Origin: Oscillospiraceae bacterium
GTDB taxonomy: Bacteria > Bacillota > Clostridia > Oscillospirales > Acutalibacteraceae
Assembly: GCA_031262985.1 (NCBI GenBank)
Contig: JAISGQ010000014.1
Coordinates: 1 to 47,707 of the forward strand
Length of the DNA stretch: 47,707 nt
Direction: 5' to 3'
Part shown: positions 38,699-47,685 of the stretch, in pieces
How positions within the stretch are numbered: position 1 is the stretch's first letter
How the letters are laid out: each line of letters opens with the position of its first letter
Notes under the pieces: generated by a model
The model's database searches: none
Seen by the model: the letters and a program-made list of their open reading frames with translations, nothing else
Told to the model about the DNA's origin: nothing
Program-made: the position numbers and the translations under genes

Positions 38699-40825
38699 GT
38701 ACAAGTACTTATTAAGCCTCGCGAACAGCTCGTCAATATCAATAGGCTTGCCGATATGCTCGTTCATTCCCGCTTCGAGGCACTTCTCGATATCCTCGCG
38801 GAACACATTCGCAGTCATCGCTATAATGGGGATGGTTTTCGCGTTTTTCGCGCCGGAGGAACGGATAATGCGCGTAGCCTCATATCCGTCCACTAACGGC
38901 ATCTGTATGTCCATGAAAATCAAATCGTACTTCTCCGGCGACGCCGCAAACATATCAGCCGCCTGCTGTCCGTTCTCGGCGCAATCTATGCCTATCTTAG
39001 TCGGTTCGAGGATGTTCATCACTATCTCGCGGTTTATCTCTATGTCCTCAGCAAGGAGGATATGCCGCCCCTCGTAGTTCTCCGAGTCGTCCGCACCGCT
39101 GATAAGCTCGATATTCCGATTTCCGAGGCACTCGTTGATACAGTCTGCGATGGAGGACGGAAAGAGCGGTTTCGGAAGGAAATAGTCAACTCCCGCCTCC
39201 TTTGCCTCCTTCGCGATAACATCCCAGCTTATAGATGAAATCATAATGACAATGGCGTGACCGGAGGGGTCAAGCTCCCTGATTTTCCTCGCCAGAGTAA
39301 TGCCGTCCATCTCAGGCATTTTCCAGTCAACGAAATATATGTCGTACATACCGTGCTTCGAGAGCAGGTCGAGAGCCTCACTGCCGCTCGAGGCAACATC
39401 GCAGTTGATGGAGAAGTTTTTCTTCACAACATCTACGAAATACTCCCGCACGTCCTCCATATCATCCACGGCGAGAATCCGAAGGTTGCTCCACCTCTCG
39501 CGGTGTACCATGGCGGAGTCGTCGGCACGCTCGCCCTTCTTCATCGGCACACGGAAGGCAAAGGTAGAGCCTTTTCCGGGCTTGGACTCCACCCAGATTT
39601 GACCGCCCATCATCTCGATTATGCGCTTGGAGATAACAAGCCCCAGCCCCGTACCGCCGAATCGGCGGGAGATACTGCCGTCCGCCTGCTCGAATTTTAC
39701 GAAAATACGCTCCTTTTGGTCGTCCGAAATGCCTATGCCGCTGTCGATTACCTCGACGTGTATGGTGTAGATGTCGTCCTCCACATTCTCCAAAAACACG
39801 TTAAGCCGCAGAGAGCCGTACTCATCGGTGAACTTAGTCGCGTTCGAGAGGAGATTGGTGACAACCTGCGAGAGACGCTGCTTATCTCCATGCAGTACGG
39901 GAGGGATGTTCGGGTCGATATACACCTTGAAGTTCTGCTTCTTCTCCTCCACGCGGAAGCTGTTGACGTTGACCACGCTCTGGAGCATCTTCTCGAAGTA
40001 GAAGTCCTCGTAGTACAGCTCGAACTTCTCCGCCTCAATTTTGGATATATCCAAAACGTCATTGATAACGCCCAGCAGGTGCTGTGACGCCTCGTTGACC
40101 TTGCTTATCGCGTAGTTTATGTAGTTGATATCATTCGATTTCTGAGCAATGCCCGTCATGCCTATAATGGCGTTGAGAGGAGTACGCATCTCGTGGCTCA
40201 TTCTCGAGAGGAAGTCCGATTTCGCGCGGGTAGACTGCTCGGCGAGCTTTCGTGCCGCCTGCGCTTCATCTCTCACGCGGATTAACTCAGTAGTGTCGCA
40301 GAGCATGGCGATTGCACCCTCGACCGCCTTTCCTCCGTCAAGCATAGGCGTGAGCTGAATGATGTAGTGTCTGAGATGACCGTCCTGCTCGAAGTCGATA
40401 TCGTACTCCACCTCATACTGCTGCCTGTTGGTCAGCGCGCTTTGGAAGAAGGCGTCAATCTGCGAAAGAAATGACACCTCAGTCACAGGCGAGAGCAGTT
40501 CGCGGAAGGTTTTCCCCCTGATTAAGCTTAGTGCGGAGGTCTTACTGCGCTTTAGGTACGATTCACTCGCGTAGACAATCTTGCCCTCCCTGTCAAACAG
40601 GAGGATAATATCGGGGCAGTTTCCGAGGAGAAGGTTCATATATTGCTCCAAACGGGATTTCTCAAAGGATACAATGCGGCTCAAATTGGCGTTTGACTCC
40701 GCGCTGATTTTACTCCTATGATTGATATTTTTCTGCCGTTCGAGCTCTCTTTGGAGACGTTTATTTTCCTTTTGTAATGCTTTTATCTCACTTAAAAGAG
40801 CCTGCTCCCGCTCTCCGTTATCCAT
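38696..40825 (-). CDS. hybrid sensor histidine kinase with two receiver domains
   Basis: 709 residues from ATG 40825 (AAAGGAG nine bases upstream; the ATG at 40834 overlaps that site). N-terminal coiled coil (~5-40), a PAS domain (~60-180), HisKA with FLSRMSHEMRTPLNAIIG, and HATPase with TNLLSNATKFT and GGTGLGLVI. Receiver 1 has AVDDMED and FVDWKMPEMDG; receiver 2 has LAEDIEIN and FMDIQMPLVDG. No membrane segment, so it is a cytosolic sensor. The FIST protein just upstream is likely its input partner. No output domain, so phosphotransfer to another protein is expected. Confidence 0.95.
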   Translation of the reverse strand: MDNGEREQALLSEIKALQKENKRLQRELERQKNINHRSKISAESNANLSRIVSFEKSRLEQYMNLLLGNCPDIILLFDREGKIVYASESYLKRSKTSALSLIRGKTFRELLSPVTEVSFLSQIDAFFQSALTNRQQYEVEYDIDFEQDGHLRHYIIQLTPMLDGGKAVEGAIAMLCDTTELIRVRDEAQAARKLAEQSTRAKSDFLSRMSHEMRTPLNAIIGMTGIAQKSNDINYINYAISKVNEASQHLLGVINDVLDISKIEAEKFELYYEDFYFEKMLQSVVNVNSFRVEEKKQNFKVYIDPNIPPVLHGDKQRLSQVVTNLLSNATKFTDEYGSLRLNVFLENVEDDIYTIHVEVIDSGIGISDDQKERIFVKFEQADGSISRRFGGTGLGLVISKRIIEMMGGQIWVESKPGKGSTFAFRVPMKKGERADDSAMVHRERWSNLRILAVDDMEDVREYFVDVVKKNFSINCDVASSGSEALDLLSKHGMYDIYFVDWKMPEMDGITLARKIRELDPSGHAIVIMISSISWDVIAKEAKEAGVDYFLPKPLFPSSIADCINECLGNRNIELISGADDSENYEGRHILLAEDIEINREIVMNILEPTKIGIDCAENGQQAADMFAASPEKYDLIFMDIQMPLVDGYEATRIIRSSGAKNAKTIPIIAMTANVFREDIEKCLEAGMNEHIGKPIDIDELFARLNKYLY

Positions 40826-40881
40826 AGTGAGCATCTCCTTTCGGAATTGTTAGGGCAACACTGCCGGTTGTATGCGGTTGA

Positions 40882-42054
40882 TTAGAACGCACACACTATC
40901 AGTGTGACATTGTGGCTTCTGTTCACTGTCTTTGCCGTGCCGTCCTGCGCGTAAACGGGACAAATCTCACAGCCGGAGTAGGCGAAATGATACGTAATAT
41001 CCGTATTATCCAAGACAGAGAAAACCTTTTCAATCTCACTGTCGGGGTCATATCCGAGGTAGAAATACCGCCCGATGCAGGAGTAGATAAGCATACAGCT
41101 GTGTTTGCCAGTGTCTACCGCCTTCTTGATTTCATTTTTGGAGGAGGATATAATATAATCGGCGTTAATAGCACCCACAGACAGGGTCGCGCCTACGGGG
41201 ATATTTCCTCCGCAAACGGCGTAGCCCTCGGGGGTCAGCGCGAAGAGAGAGCAGATGTAGGGCATCATTCCGTCATTCAAGTCAACGATAAACGGGAAGG
41301 CGTTTATGCCGGGAATAGTACCCTCCTCATTTTTCTCAAGCCCCAAGCTCTCCAAATATTCGATTACGGGCATATTGTTGACCGTCTGAAGCTGATTGCC
41401 GGAGGAGGCGGTAACAACGCACTTTTCGTGGAACACCTTCTCGTTTGACATACCGGTAATGTAGTAGCTCGGATTGACATCCCCGCACATGAGGATAAAG
41501 GCGTAGCGATTGGGGGACGCCTCGCCGTTGCAGAGTACGGCAGACTCGCGGTAGTCCTCATTGTGGTCAACCGCCATAGTGCCGAAATTGGGGATACCGC
41601 CCGAAATGGCGTCGAACGCCTTGACAAAATAATCTCCGCCGACATTCATAAGCAGAGGAGCAAAGCTCAGTATCAGCTTCGGCTTTTCGGGCAGACGCGC
41701 CGCCGCCGCCTCATATGCCTCTCTCAGCGGTGTCTCGTCCTCACACTCGATGGAGGAGGACAGTCCGACGGAGAAATACACATCATCGCTTGTGAGAATC
41801 ATGGCGTTAAGCATTATGTCGCCGTCTCCGCCGCGAACGGCGTTTGCGATGGTAGTAGTACCCGCAACCTCGCACGGGAGAGCGTCGCACACCGCCTTAT
41901 ATACTCCCGAACCGACAAAATCGGCGTAACAGCTTATGATAGCCACCGAATTTTTGAGGAGCTGATCTTCAAATGTGAACTGTTCGCGGAGCTGTTCGAG
42001 TGCGTCGTCAACATCATCGACCTCGGTTATGCAGAGTGAAAACGATTTAATCAT
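40882..42054 (-). CDS. FIST-domain sensor protein
   Basis: 390 residues from ATG 42054, chosen by AAGGTGG nine bases upstream (frame open to 42084). FIST_N (about 1-190; AGTTTIANAV, LILSFAPLLMNVGGDYFVKAFD) and FIST_C (about 210-390; FPFIVDLNDG, ALTPEGYAVCGGNIPVGATLSVG, SCIGRYFYLG, GCEICPV) are in the usual order. FIST proteins bind small ligands, perhaps amino acids, and sit beside signal-transduction genes, as here beside the hybrid kinase. Soluble. Confidence 0.9.
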   Translation of the reverse strand: MIKSFSLCITEVDDVDDALEQLREQFTFEDQLLKNSVAIISCYADFVGSGVYKAVCDALPCEVAGTTTIANAVRGGDGDIMLNAMILTSDDVYFSVGLSSSIECEDETPLREAYEAAAARLPEKPKLILSFAPLLMNVGGDYFVKAFDAISGGIPNFGTMAVDHNEDYRESAVLCNGEASPNRYAFILMCGDVNPSYYITGMSNEKVFHEKCVVTASSGNQLQTVNNMPVIEYLESLGLEKNEEGTIPGINAFPFIVDLNDGMMPYICSLFALTPEGYAVCGGNIPVGATLSVGAINADYIISSSKNEIKKAVDTGKHSCMLIYSCIGRYFYLGYDPDSEIEKVFSVLDNTDITYHFAYSGCEICPVYAQDGTAKTVNRSHNVTLIVCAF

Positions 42055-42089
42055 ATGTACGCCCACCTTAATTTTTAATATCACTCACA

Positions 42090-42177
42090 ATTATATCATA
42101 AAATTTAGAATTTGCAACCGAAATTTATAATTTAAATAGAAATTTAGCTAAATTTTGGTAAAAATTTAGCTAAATTT
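42090..42177 (-). promoter_or_regulatory. FIST promoter with two identical 16-bp palindromes upstream
   Basis: Minus strand TTGCAA (42117-42112), 16 bases, TATAAT (42095-42090). AAATTTAGCTAAATTT occurs twice, at 42140-42155 and 42162-42177, exactly 22 bp apart (two helical turns) and upstream of the -35, an activator-like placement. The second overlaps the stop of the TtcA-like gene. Confidence 0.65.
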
Positions 42178-43021
42178 CACTATTGTCGCAATCTGAGTTA
42201 TATTTTTCAGGGAAGCTCACAAGCTCTATGCCGTCCGACTCGCGGAAGGAGACAATTTGAGAGAGGTTGACATTGTGCAAGCTCCTGAAAATATTGAGGT
42301 CGGCGGCGGGATTGCTCTGCTTCATATGCTCAATCAGCTCCTTCATCTCCTTGCGCTTGGAGATGTTTTCGCCGTGTGCCGTCTGCTCGGTGAAGCGGCA
42401 GGCACACTGAATGAAGCTAAGGGAGTTGTACCTCGCCCACGCTATAATATCCTCCTCGCGAATCAGATAGAGGGGGCGAATAAGCTCCATGCCCGCGTAG
42501 TTCGTGCTGCGAAGCTTGGGGAGCATGGTCTTAATCTGCGCACCGTACATCATATTGAGCATTGTAGTTTCGATAACATCATTGAAATGATGCCCAAGAG
42601 CGATTTTGTTGCAGCCGAGCGACTGCGCCTCCTTGTAGAGGTAGCCCCTCCTCATTCTGGCGCAAAGGTAGCAGGGCGAACCCTCCTGCTTGTAGACGTA
42701 GTTGAATATGTTCGCATCAAATATCCGTATGGGAATACCCATAATCTCCGCGTTGCTTACTATTCTGTCTATGTTTTCCTTGTTGTAGCCGGGGTTCATC
42801 ACGATAAATTCAGCGTCAAAATTCACCTTACTGCGCCGTTTCAGCTCCTGCACGCATTTAGCGAGGAGCATGGAGTCCTTGCCGCCCGAAATGCACACCG
42901 CAACCTTATCGCCCTCGTTTATCAGCTCGTAGTCCTTTAATGCGCCGACAAATCTGTGCCATATGGTTTTCTTGAATTTCTTGACTATGCTCTTTTCTAT
43001 TTCCGCCTGTCTTTCGTCCAT
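42170..43021 (-). CDS. TtcA-family tRNA 2-thiocytidine/thiolation protein
   Basis: 283 residues from ATG 43021 (AAAGGAAG eight bases upstream; the frame runs on to 43093). The PP-loop ATP site SGGKDSMLLA lies near residue 46. CYLCARMRRGYL supplies the CxxC, and a further cysteine pair CAC lies in SFIQCACRF; together these coordinate the [4Fe-4S] cluster of TtcA/TtuA enzymes. GHHFNDVIETT is the second family motif. It thiolates a tRNA base using ATP. Whether position C32 or another is the target cannot be decided by eye. Confidence 0.9.
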   Translation of the reverse strand: MDERQAEIEKSIVKKFKKTIWHRFVGALKDYELINEGDKVAVCISGGKDSMLLAKCVQELKRRSKVNFDAEFIVMNPGYNKENIDRIVSNAEIMGIPIRIFDANIFNYVYKQEGSPCYLCARMRRGYLYKEAQSLGCNKIALGHHFNDVIETTMLNMMYGAQIKTMLPKLRSTNYAGMELIRPLYLIREEDIIAWARYNSLSFIQCACRFTEQTAHGENISKRKEMKELIEHMKQSNPAADLNIFRSLHNVNLSQIVSFRESDGIELVSFPEKYNSDCDNSEI

Positions 43022-43077
43022 TATAAAGCTTCCTTTGTGGGTAAAGTAGGGGGGGAGCAGATACCCCGCGTGTGCTG

Positions 43078-43115
43078 AATATCGCTGCTCCATTCCTGTG
43101 AGGAGCAGCGATATT
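43078..43115. terminator. perfect 14-bp hairpin between the SDR and TtcA-like genes
   Basis: AATATCGCTGCTCC (43078-43091) and GGAGCAGCGATATT (43102-43115), loop ATTCCTGTGA. No T tract follows on the minus strand, so it may stabilise the 3' end or only weakly terminate. Confidence 0.5.
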
Positions 43116-43124
43116 TCTCCGAAA

Positions 43125-43856
43125 TTACATAGTTTCTGCGAGCTTTACCGCGTCCTCAAGTGTCATTCCTGCGAAGGTCTGAGCGGGGAGAAGCCGTCCG
43201 CTCTTCTTGTCGCCGATAAACGCGCCGACTACAATTCCGGGAACACAGCTCTCCACAGCACCGGGAGCGTTCGGACCGCCGAGGTCAGTGCGAAGCCATC
43301 CGGGATCGGTGAGGTTCATCATAACGTCTGTTCCCTCAATGACGGTGGCGAGGTCGGTAGTGAACTTATCGAGAGCCGCCTTGCTTGCGGAGTACCCAGC
43401 CTGCTGAGGTTCATCCTTGATTCCGCTTGTGGTGTTGATTATTCTGCCGAAGCCGCGCTCAATCATCTTAGGGAGCAGTCGGTAGCATATCATAGCCGGT
43501 GCGATTGTGTTAATCATGAAGCTTCCGGTAAAATCCTCCACGGGAGTTTTGAAGTACTCGGTTCTGTAGGCAATCTGCACAGCCGCGTCGTTGAAGAGAA
43601 CGTCAATCTGTGTTCCTTTAGCCTCAATCTCATCGAGCATGGAGTTTACCTGTGCGGGGTCGGAAAGCTCGGCGGCTACGCAATATGCGTCTGCTCCAAG
43701 CTCCTTTACCTCGGCGAGAACCTTCTCGCAGTTGGCGGTAGTTCTCGCGTGGAGTACGAGATTACAACCGTTTTTCGCCATACACAGGGCAATCTGCCTG
43801 CCTACTCCGCGGCTTGCGCCTGTGATAAGTACCCATTTTCCTCTTAAATCTGTCAT
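43125..43856 (-). CDS. short-chain dehydrogenase/reductase (SDR)
   Basis: 243 residues from ATG 43856 (GGAG nine bases upstream; the frame is open to 43895). Classical SDR: cofactor loop TGASRGVGRQIA near residue 12, NDAAVQ in place of NNAG, the catalytic Ser in INTTSGIKDEP and the YSASKAALD active site, then DPGWLRTDLGG. It reduces or oxidises an alcohol/ketone with NAD(P)H; the substrate is not evident. Preceded by a copy of the ~205-bp hairpin repeat. Confidence 0.92.
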   Translation of the reverse strand: MTDLRGKWVLITGASRGVGRQIALCMAKNGCNLVLHARTTANCEKVLAEVKELGADAYCVAAELSDPAQVNSMLDEIEAKGTQIDVLFNDAAVQIAYRTEYFKTPVEDFTGSFMINTIAPAMICYRLLPKMIERGFGRIINTTSGIKDEPQQAGYSASKAALDKFTTDLATVIEGTDVMMNLTDPGWLRTDLGGPNAPGAVESCVPGIVVGAFIGDKKSGRLLPAQTFAGMTLEDAVKLAETM

Positions 43857-43907
43857 TGTTACATTCTCCGTTCTGAAATTTTTGATTTTACGCATTACCT
43901 GCGTACT

Positions 43908-44110
43908 GTTGCCAAGGAGTTAGAGTTTGGGTCAAGCCTTTGCAAAGGCTTGCGGGTTGTTAGGGCAGAGCCCTAACTCGCTCTCCGCAGAGAGCGAAAC
44001 TCCCCATCGTCAGAAAAACGCAGGAGGGGTAGGAAAAAATGTCCCTAAGGACATTTTTTCCGTAGGGAACCCTCGTCGGGGGTTCCCTGTGTAGGTCGCC
44101 TTGCGACCTA
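43908..44110. repeat. ~205-bp multi-hairpin repeat, copy A
   Basis: Six consecutive stem-loops: CAAGCCTTTGCAAAGGCTTG; TTAGGGC/GCCCTAA; TCGCTCTC/GAGAGCGA; GGAAAAAATGTCC/GGACATTTTTTCC; GGGAACCC/GGGTTCCC; TAGGTCGC/GCGACCTA. A second copy in the same orientation is at 47481-47685. Stems 2 and 3 differ between copies by paired changes. Confidence 0.85.
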
Positions 44111-44151
44111 CTTATGCTAACACATAAAACAATTACATCTTAACGATGTTT

Positions 44152-46275
44152 TTATTTGATATTAGCATTAGGGTTTCCATCTATTTCCACTGTCACAGAT
44201 ACAGGCTTTGCCGCTCCGAGGCGGAGGCTCTGCTCATCCGGCTGGCTGTTGCCCGCCGAAAGAGTGTACACGCCGCAGGGAACTATTCGTTCTCCGCTGT
44301 CTGTGACCACTGAAAAAGCATTTTTATCGAGTGCAATGTCAAACGACAGCTCCTCGCCCGCCTTCATGCGGATTCTCTTAAATCCGCACAGACGGCTGTT
44401 CCTGACCTCCCATGAGGACTGCTCACTGCGTATGTACAGCTCGATTACATCCTCGCAGTCGAACTCCCCGCAGTTTTTCGCCGTGACACGCGCCGTATTG
44501 CACTGCTTGTCATAGGTGAGGGAGGCAATTTCGAGCTGTGAGTAAGTAAGCCCGAAGCCGAAGGGGTAGAGTATGTTCCCTGCCGCGTTTCTGTAGGTTC
44601 TGCCGCTCATGGAGTAGTCCTCAAAGGAGGGGAGCTTCTCCGCACTCTCGTAGAATGTGACAGGGAGCTTTCCCGAAGGCGAAACCCTGCCGAACAGAAT
44701 ATTCGCCAGAGCAGTGCCGCCTGTCTCCCCGGGATACCACGCCTGTATCAGCGCGTCCGCCTTATCGGCAAGGGGATTGAGCGAACTGCCCGAAGCAAGC
44801 ACGACTACTGTCGGCTTTCCTACACTGAGAACCTCCGCGAGCAGAATCCGCTGGCTTTCGGGGAGCAGCAGGTCGAGTTTATCACCCGCCGCAAAGGCGT
44901 TGCCCGTGTCGCCCTCCTCCCCCTCGATTGAAGCGTCAAGCCCGAGGCAGAGTATCACGGCGTCCGACATCTCCGCCGCCGCTTTCGCCTCGGCTATTCC
45001 GTCGCCGGGAAGGGCGAGCGGCTGTAATCTGTCCGCAAAGAGGTGACACCCCTCGGAGTAGTAGACCCTGCACTGCGGCTCAAGCTCGCGCTGTATTCCC
45101 TCAAGGAAGGTCACGGGGCGCGAGGCAGTGCCGAAGTAGTTGCCGTAGAGTGCCGCCCTGCTGTCGGCGTTAGGTCCTATGACTGCCACCGCGCGGAGCT
45201 TCTCCTTCTGTAGGGGAAGCAGTCCGTTGTTTTTAAGCAAAACCATAGATCGCTCCGCACACTTTAGCGAAAGCTCCCTGTGCGTCTCGCAGGCGACTAC
45301 ATCGTAGGGTATGTCGTCCATTTTTGTATGCTCGCCGAGTAAGCCGAGCCGCGCCCTCGTTCTCATTAGGTTTACGGCGGCTTTCGTGAAATGCTCCTCC
45401 TCCACCAAGCCCTCCTCATACGCCGCAAGAGCGTGGAGGTAGGTGTTGCCGCAGTTGCAGTCACACCCTGACTTGAGTGCCATAGCCGCCGATTCGGGGG
45501 CGGTTTTTGTCACTCTGTGGCTTGTGTGAAAATCCCTTACCGCCCAGCAGTCGGAGACGAAGTAGCCGTCAAAGCCCCACTCGCGCAGCTTGCCCATTAG
45601 GTAGGAGCTTGCACACGCAGGCTCTCCGTTCACCCGATTGTAAGCACCCATCACGCCCTCCACACGCGCGTCACGCACCAACGCCTCAAACGCGGGGAGG
45701 TAGGTTTCCTCCATGTCCTTCTTTGACACCTCCGTGTCAAACTCGTGCCGCAATTTTTCAGGTCCGCTGTGTGCCGCGAAGTGCTTTGCACACGCCGCCG
45801 CCATGAGGTATTTGCCCTCTCCCTGCACTCCCTTGACAAACGCCGTTCCGAGCGCGGAGGTCAGATAAGGACACTCGCCGTAGGTTTCGTGACCTCTGCC
45901 CCAGCGCGGGTCGCGGAAAATGTTGACGTTCGGAGACCACAGGGTAAGCCCCTTGTATATATCTCTGTCGCCGTGCTTCGAGGCGGAGTTGTACTTCGCA
46001 CGCGCCTCTAACGCCACCACCTTCGCCGCCTCATGCAGAAGCTCTGTATCGAACATCGCCGCTAAAGCTATCGCCTGCGGGAACATTGTGGATGTGCCGG
46101 CACGCGCCACTCCGTGCAGCCCCTCATTCCACCAGTTGTAGGCGGGCAGTCCAAGCCTCTGGATAGGAGGCGCGTCGTATTTGAGCTGGGAGGCTTTCTC
46201 CTCAAGCGTCATTTCGGATACTATGCTCTCTGCCCTCTCCTGCGCGGAGAGAGCGGGATTTTCGTATGGCTTCAT
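44152..46275 (-). CDS. GH3-family glycoside hydrolase (beta-xylosidase/beta-glucosidase type)
   Basis: 707 residues, ATG 46275 with GAGGTGA upstream. Domains in order: GH3 TIM barrel (IQRLGLPAYNWWNEGLHGVARAG; KHF; catalytic nucleophile Asp in FVSDCWAV), GH3 C-terminal domain (SMVLLKNNGLLPLQ, VIGPNADS, YPGETGGTALANILFG) and a fibronectin-III-like domain (~590-700). The SDCWAV form is common in beta-xylosidases. No signal peptide, so it acts on imported oligosaccharides. Transcribed after the aldose epimerase, which would mutarotate the released sugar. Confidence 0.95.
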   Translation of the reverse strand: MKPYENPALSAQERAESIVSEMTLEEKASQLKYDAPPIQRLGLPAYNWWNEGLHGVARAGTSTMFPQAIALAAMFDTELLHEAAKVVALEARAKYNSASKHGDRDIYKGLTLWSPNVNIFRDPRWGRGHETYGECPYLTSALGTAFVKGVQGEGKYLMAAACAKHFAAHSGPEKLRHEFDTEVSKKDMEETYLPAFEALVRDARVEGVMGAYNRVNGEPACASSYLMGKLREWGFDGYFVSDCWAVRDFHTSHRVTKTAPESAAMALKSGCDCNCGNTYLHALAAYEEGLVEEEHFTKAAVNLMRTRARLGLLGEHTKMDDIPYDVVACETHRELSLKCAERSMVLLKNNGLLPLQKEKLRAVAVIGPNADSRAALYGNYFGTASRPVTFLEGIQRELEPQCRVYYSEGCHLFADRLQPLALPGDGIAEAKAAAEMSDAVILCLGLDASIEGEEGDTGNAFAAGDKLDLLLPESQRILLAEVLSVGKPTVVVLASGSSLNPLADKADALIQAWYPGETGGTALANILFGRVSPSGKLPVTFYESAEKLPSFEDYSMSGRTYRNAAGNILYPFGFGLTYSQLEIASLTYDKQCNTARVTAKNCGEFDCEDVIELYIRSEQSSWEVRNSRLCGFKRIRMKAGEELSFDIALDKNAFSVVTDSGERIVPCGVYTLSAGNSQPDEQSLRLGAAKPVSVTVEIDGNPNANIK

Positions 46276-46308
46276 TTCGGTATAGTCACCTCTGTCTGCT
46301 GATTTTTC

Positions 46309-46338
46309 TCCTCCCTTTGAAACTTTTCTCGGGAGGAG
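46309..46338. other. hairpin between galM and the GH3 gene
   Basis: CTCCTCCC (46309-46316) and GGGAGGAG (46331-46338). No T tail on either strand, so it is an intercistronic stem rather than a clear terminator. Confidence 0.4.
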
Positions 46339-46394
46339 GGGAGTATGCGTACCGCCCTTCGTTTTCTGTCAGCGAGCGGTTATCAAGTAGGCTA

Positions 46395-47441
46395 TCAATC
46401 GACTACGCTGAATCTGTACTCCGTCTCGAAGGAGAAGACCTCGTTGTCCTTGAATATGCCTGAGGGGAAGTGCTTGTGGTTGGGGGCATCGGGGAAGAAT
46501 TGAGTTTCAAAACACAATGCGCTCCTACTGCCGTACTGCCTGCCGTTTTTGCCTGTCACGCCTCCTATGCTGTTGCCGGAGTAGAACTGCATCCCCGGCA
46601 TATTGGTGTAGACCGACATCCTGATTCCGCTTTTTTCGCTGTACAGCATGGCGGCGAGAGAGTACGCTCTGTCGCCCTTAATAAGAACCCAGTTATGGTC
46701 GTAGCCATTAGTTAATTTAAGCTGAGGAAAGTCGCTGTCTATACACTTACCAACTGCGGTGGGAGTGAGAAAATCCATCGGAGTTCCCAAAACGGAGCAA
46801 ATCTCCCCCGTAGGGATTCCTTCTTCGTTCACAGGCACATAGCTGTCGGCGTGAATTTGCAGAATATGCTCCTCTGCGCAGTCTGAATCCTGCCCGTCGA
46901 GATTGAAGTAGCTGTGATTAGTCAGGTTAAAGAGTGTGGTTTTGTCACTCTGCGCCCTGTATTTGATGTGCAGACCTCCGTTTTCGGTGAGTGAGTAGAC
47001 GACACAAATATCCGCGTTGCCGGGGAATCCTTGATCGCCGTCGGGGCTTTGGAGACTGAAACACACCTCACTCCTCTCCTCATTTACGGAGATAACAGTC
47101 CACCTTCTCTTGTGGTAGCCGTTCGCTCCGCTGTGGAGGTTGTTTTCCCCCTCGTTTTTGTCCAAATTGCAGACTTGCCCCTCTATCATAAAACGCGCGT
47201 TCGCGATTCTGTTGGCATTTCTTCCTATAGTCGCGCCGAAATAGAGGGGATTCTCAAAGTAGTCCTCCGCGCGGTCGTAGCCCCACACTACATCTTTAAG
47301 CTCTCCGTTTTTGTCCCTCATGGTGATGCTCACGACAGCAGCACCTATGTCTGTGAGCTGAACGGCAAGCCCTCCGCGCTCAATGCGGATGAGGTGGGCA
47401 TCGCGTCGGTCGTCTGTTCCCCATTCGGTTATCTTAATCAA
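46395..47441 (-). CDS. galM: aldose 1-epimerase
   Basis: 348 residues, TTG start at 47441 with GGAGGGG six bases upstream. Interconverts alpha and beta anomers of hexoses. Catalytic His in NLTNHSYFNL, catalytic Glu in CFETQFFPDAPNH, and GRNANRI and GYDHNW for substrate. Cytosolic. With the GH3 enzyme 119 bases downstream it forms a small glycan-use operon lying between two copies of the multi-hairpin repeat. Confidence 0.96.
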   Translation of the reverse strand: MIKITEWGTDDRRDAHLIRIERGGLAVQLTDIGAAVVSITMRDKNGELKDVVWGYDRAEDYFENPLYFGATIGRNANRIANARFMIEGQVCNLDKNEGENNLHSGANGYHKRRWTVISVNEERSEVCFSLQSPDGDQGFPGNADICVVYSLTENGGLHIKYRAQSDKTTLFNLTNHSYFNLDGQDSDCAEEHILQIHADSYVPVNEEGIPTGEICSVLGTPMDFLTPTAVGKCIDSDFPQLKLTNGYDHNWVLIKGDRAYSLAAMLYSEKSGIRMSVYTNMPGMQFYSGNSIGGVTGKNGRQYGSRSALCFETQFFPDAPNHKHFPSGIFKDNEVFSFETEYRFSVVD

Positions 47442-47480
47442 AGCTGACCCCTCCAGACTATATTGGTAAAACTAAAATTC

Positions 47481-47685
47481 GTTGCCAAGGAGGCAAAGTT
47501 TAGGTCAAGCCTTTTCAAAGGCTTGCAGATTCTTAAGACGGCGTCTTAAGTCGCCCTCCGCAGAGGGCGAAATCCTTTATCGTCAAAAAACGCAGGAGGG
47601 GGTAGGAAAAAATGTCCCTAAGGACATTTTTTCCGCAGGGGAACCCTCGTCGGGGGTTCCCCTGTATAGGTCGCCGTGCGACCTA
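47481..47685. repeat. ~205-bp multi-hairpin repeat, copy B
   Basis: Same order of stems as copy A: CAAGCCTTTTCAAAGGCTTG; TTAAGAC/GTCTTAA; TCGCCCTC/GAGGGCGA; GGAAAAAATGTCC/GGACATTTTTTCC; GGGGAACCC/GGGTTCCCC; TAGGTCGC/GCGACCTA. It lies 40 bases upstream of the galM start, as copy A lies about 52 bases upstream of the SDR start. Confidence 0.85.

Noticed and set aside
39257-40087. Long plus-strand open frame antisense to the hybrid kinase
   Set aside because: Mirrors the HATPase/HisKA region; no ribosome site or recognisable protein.
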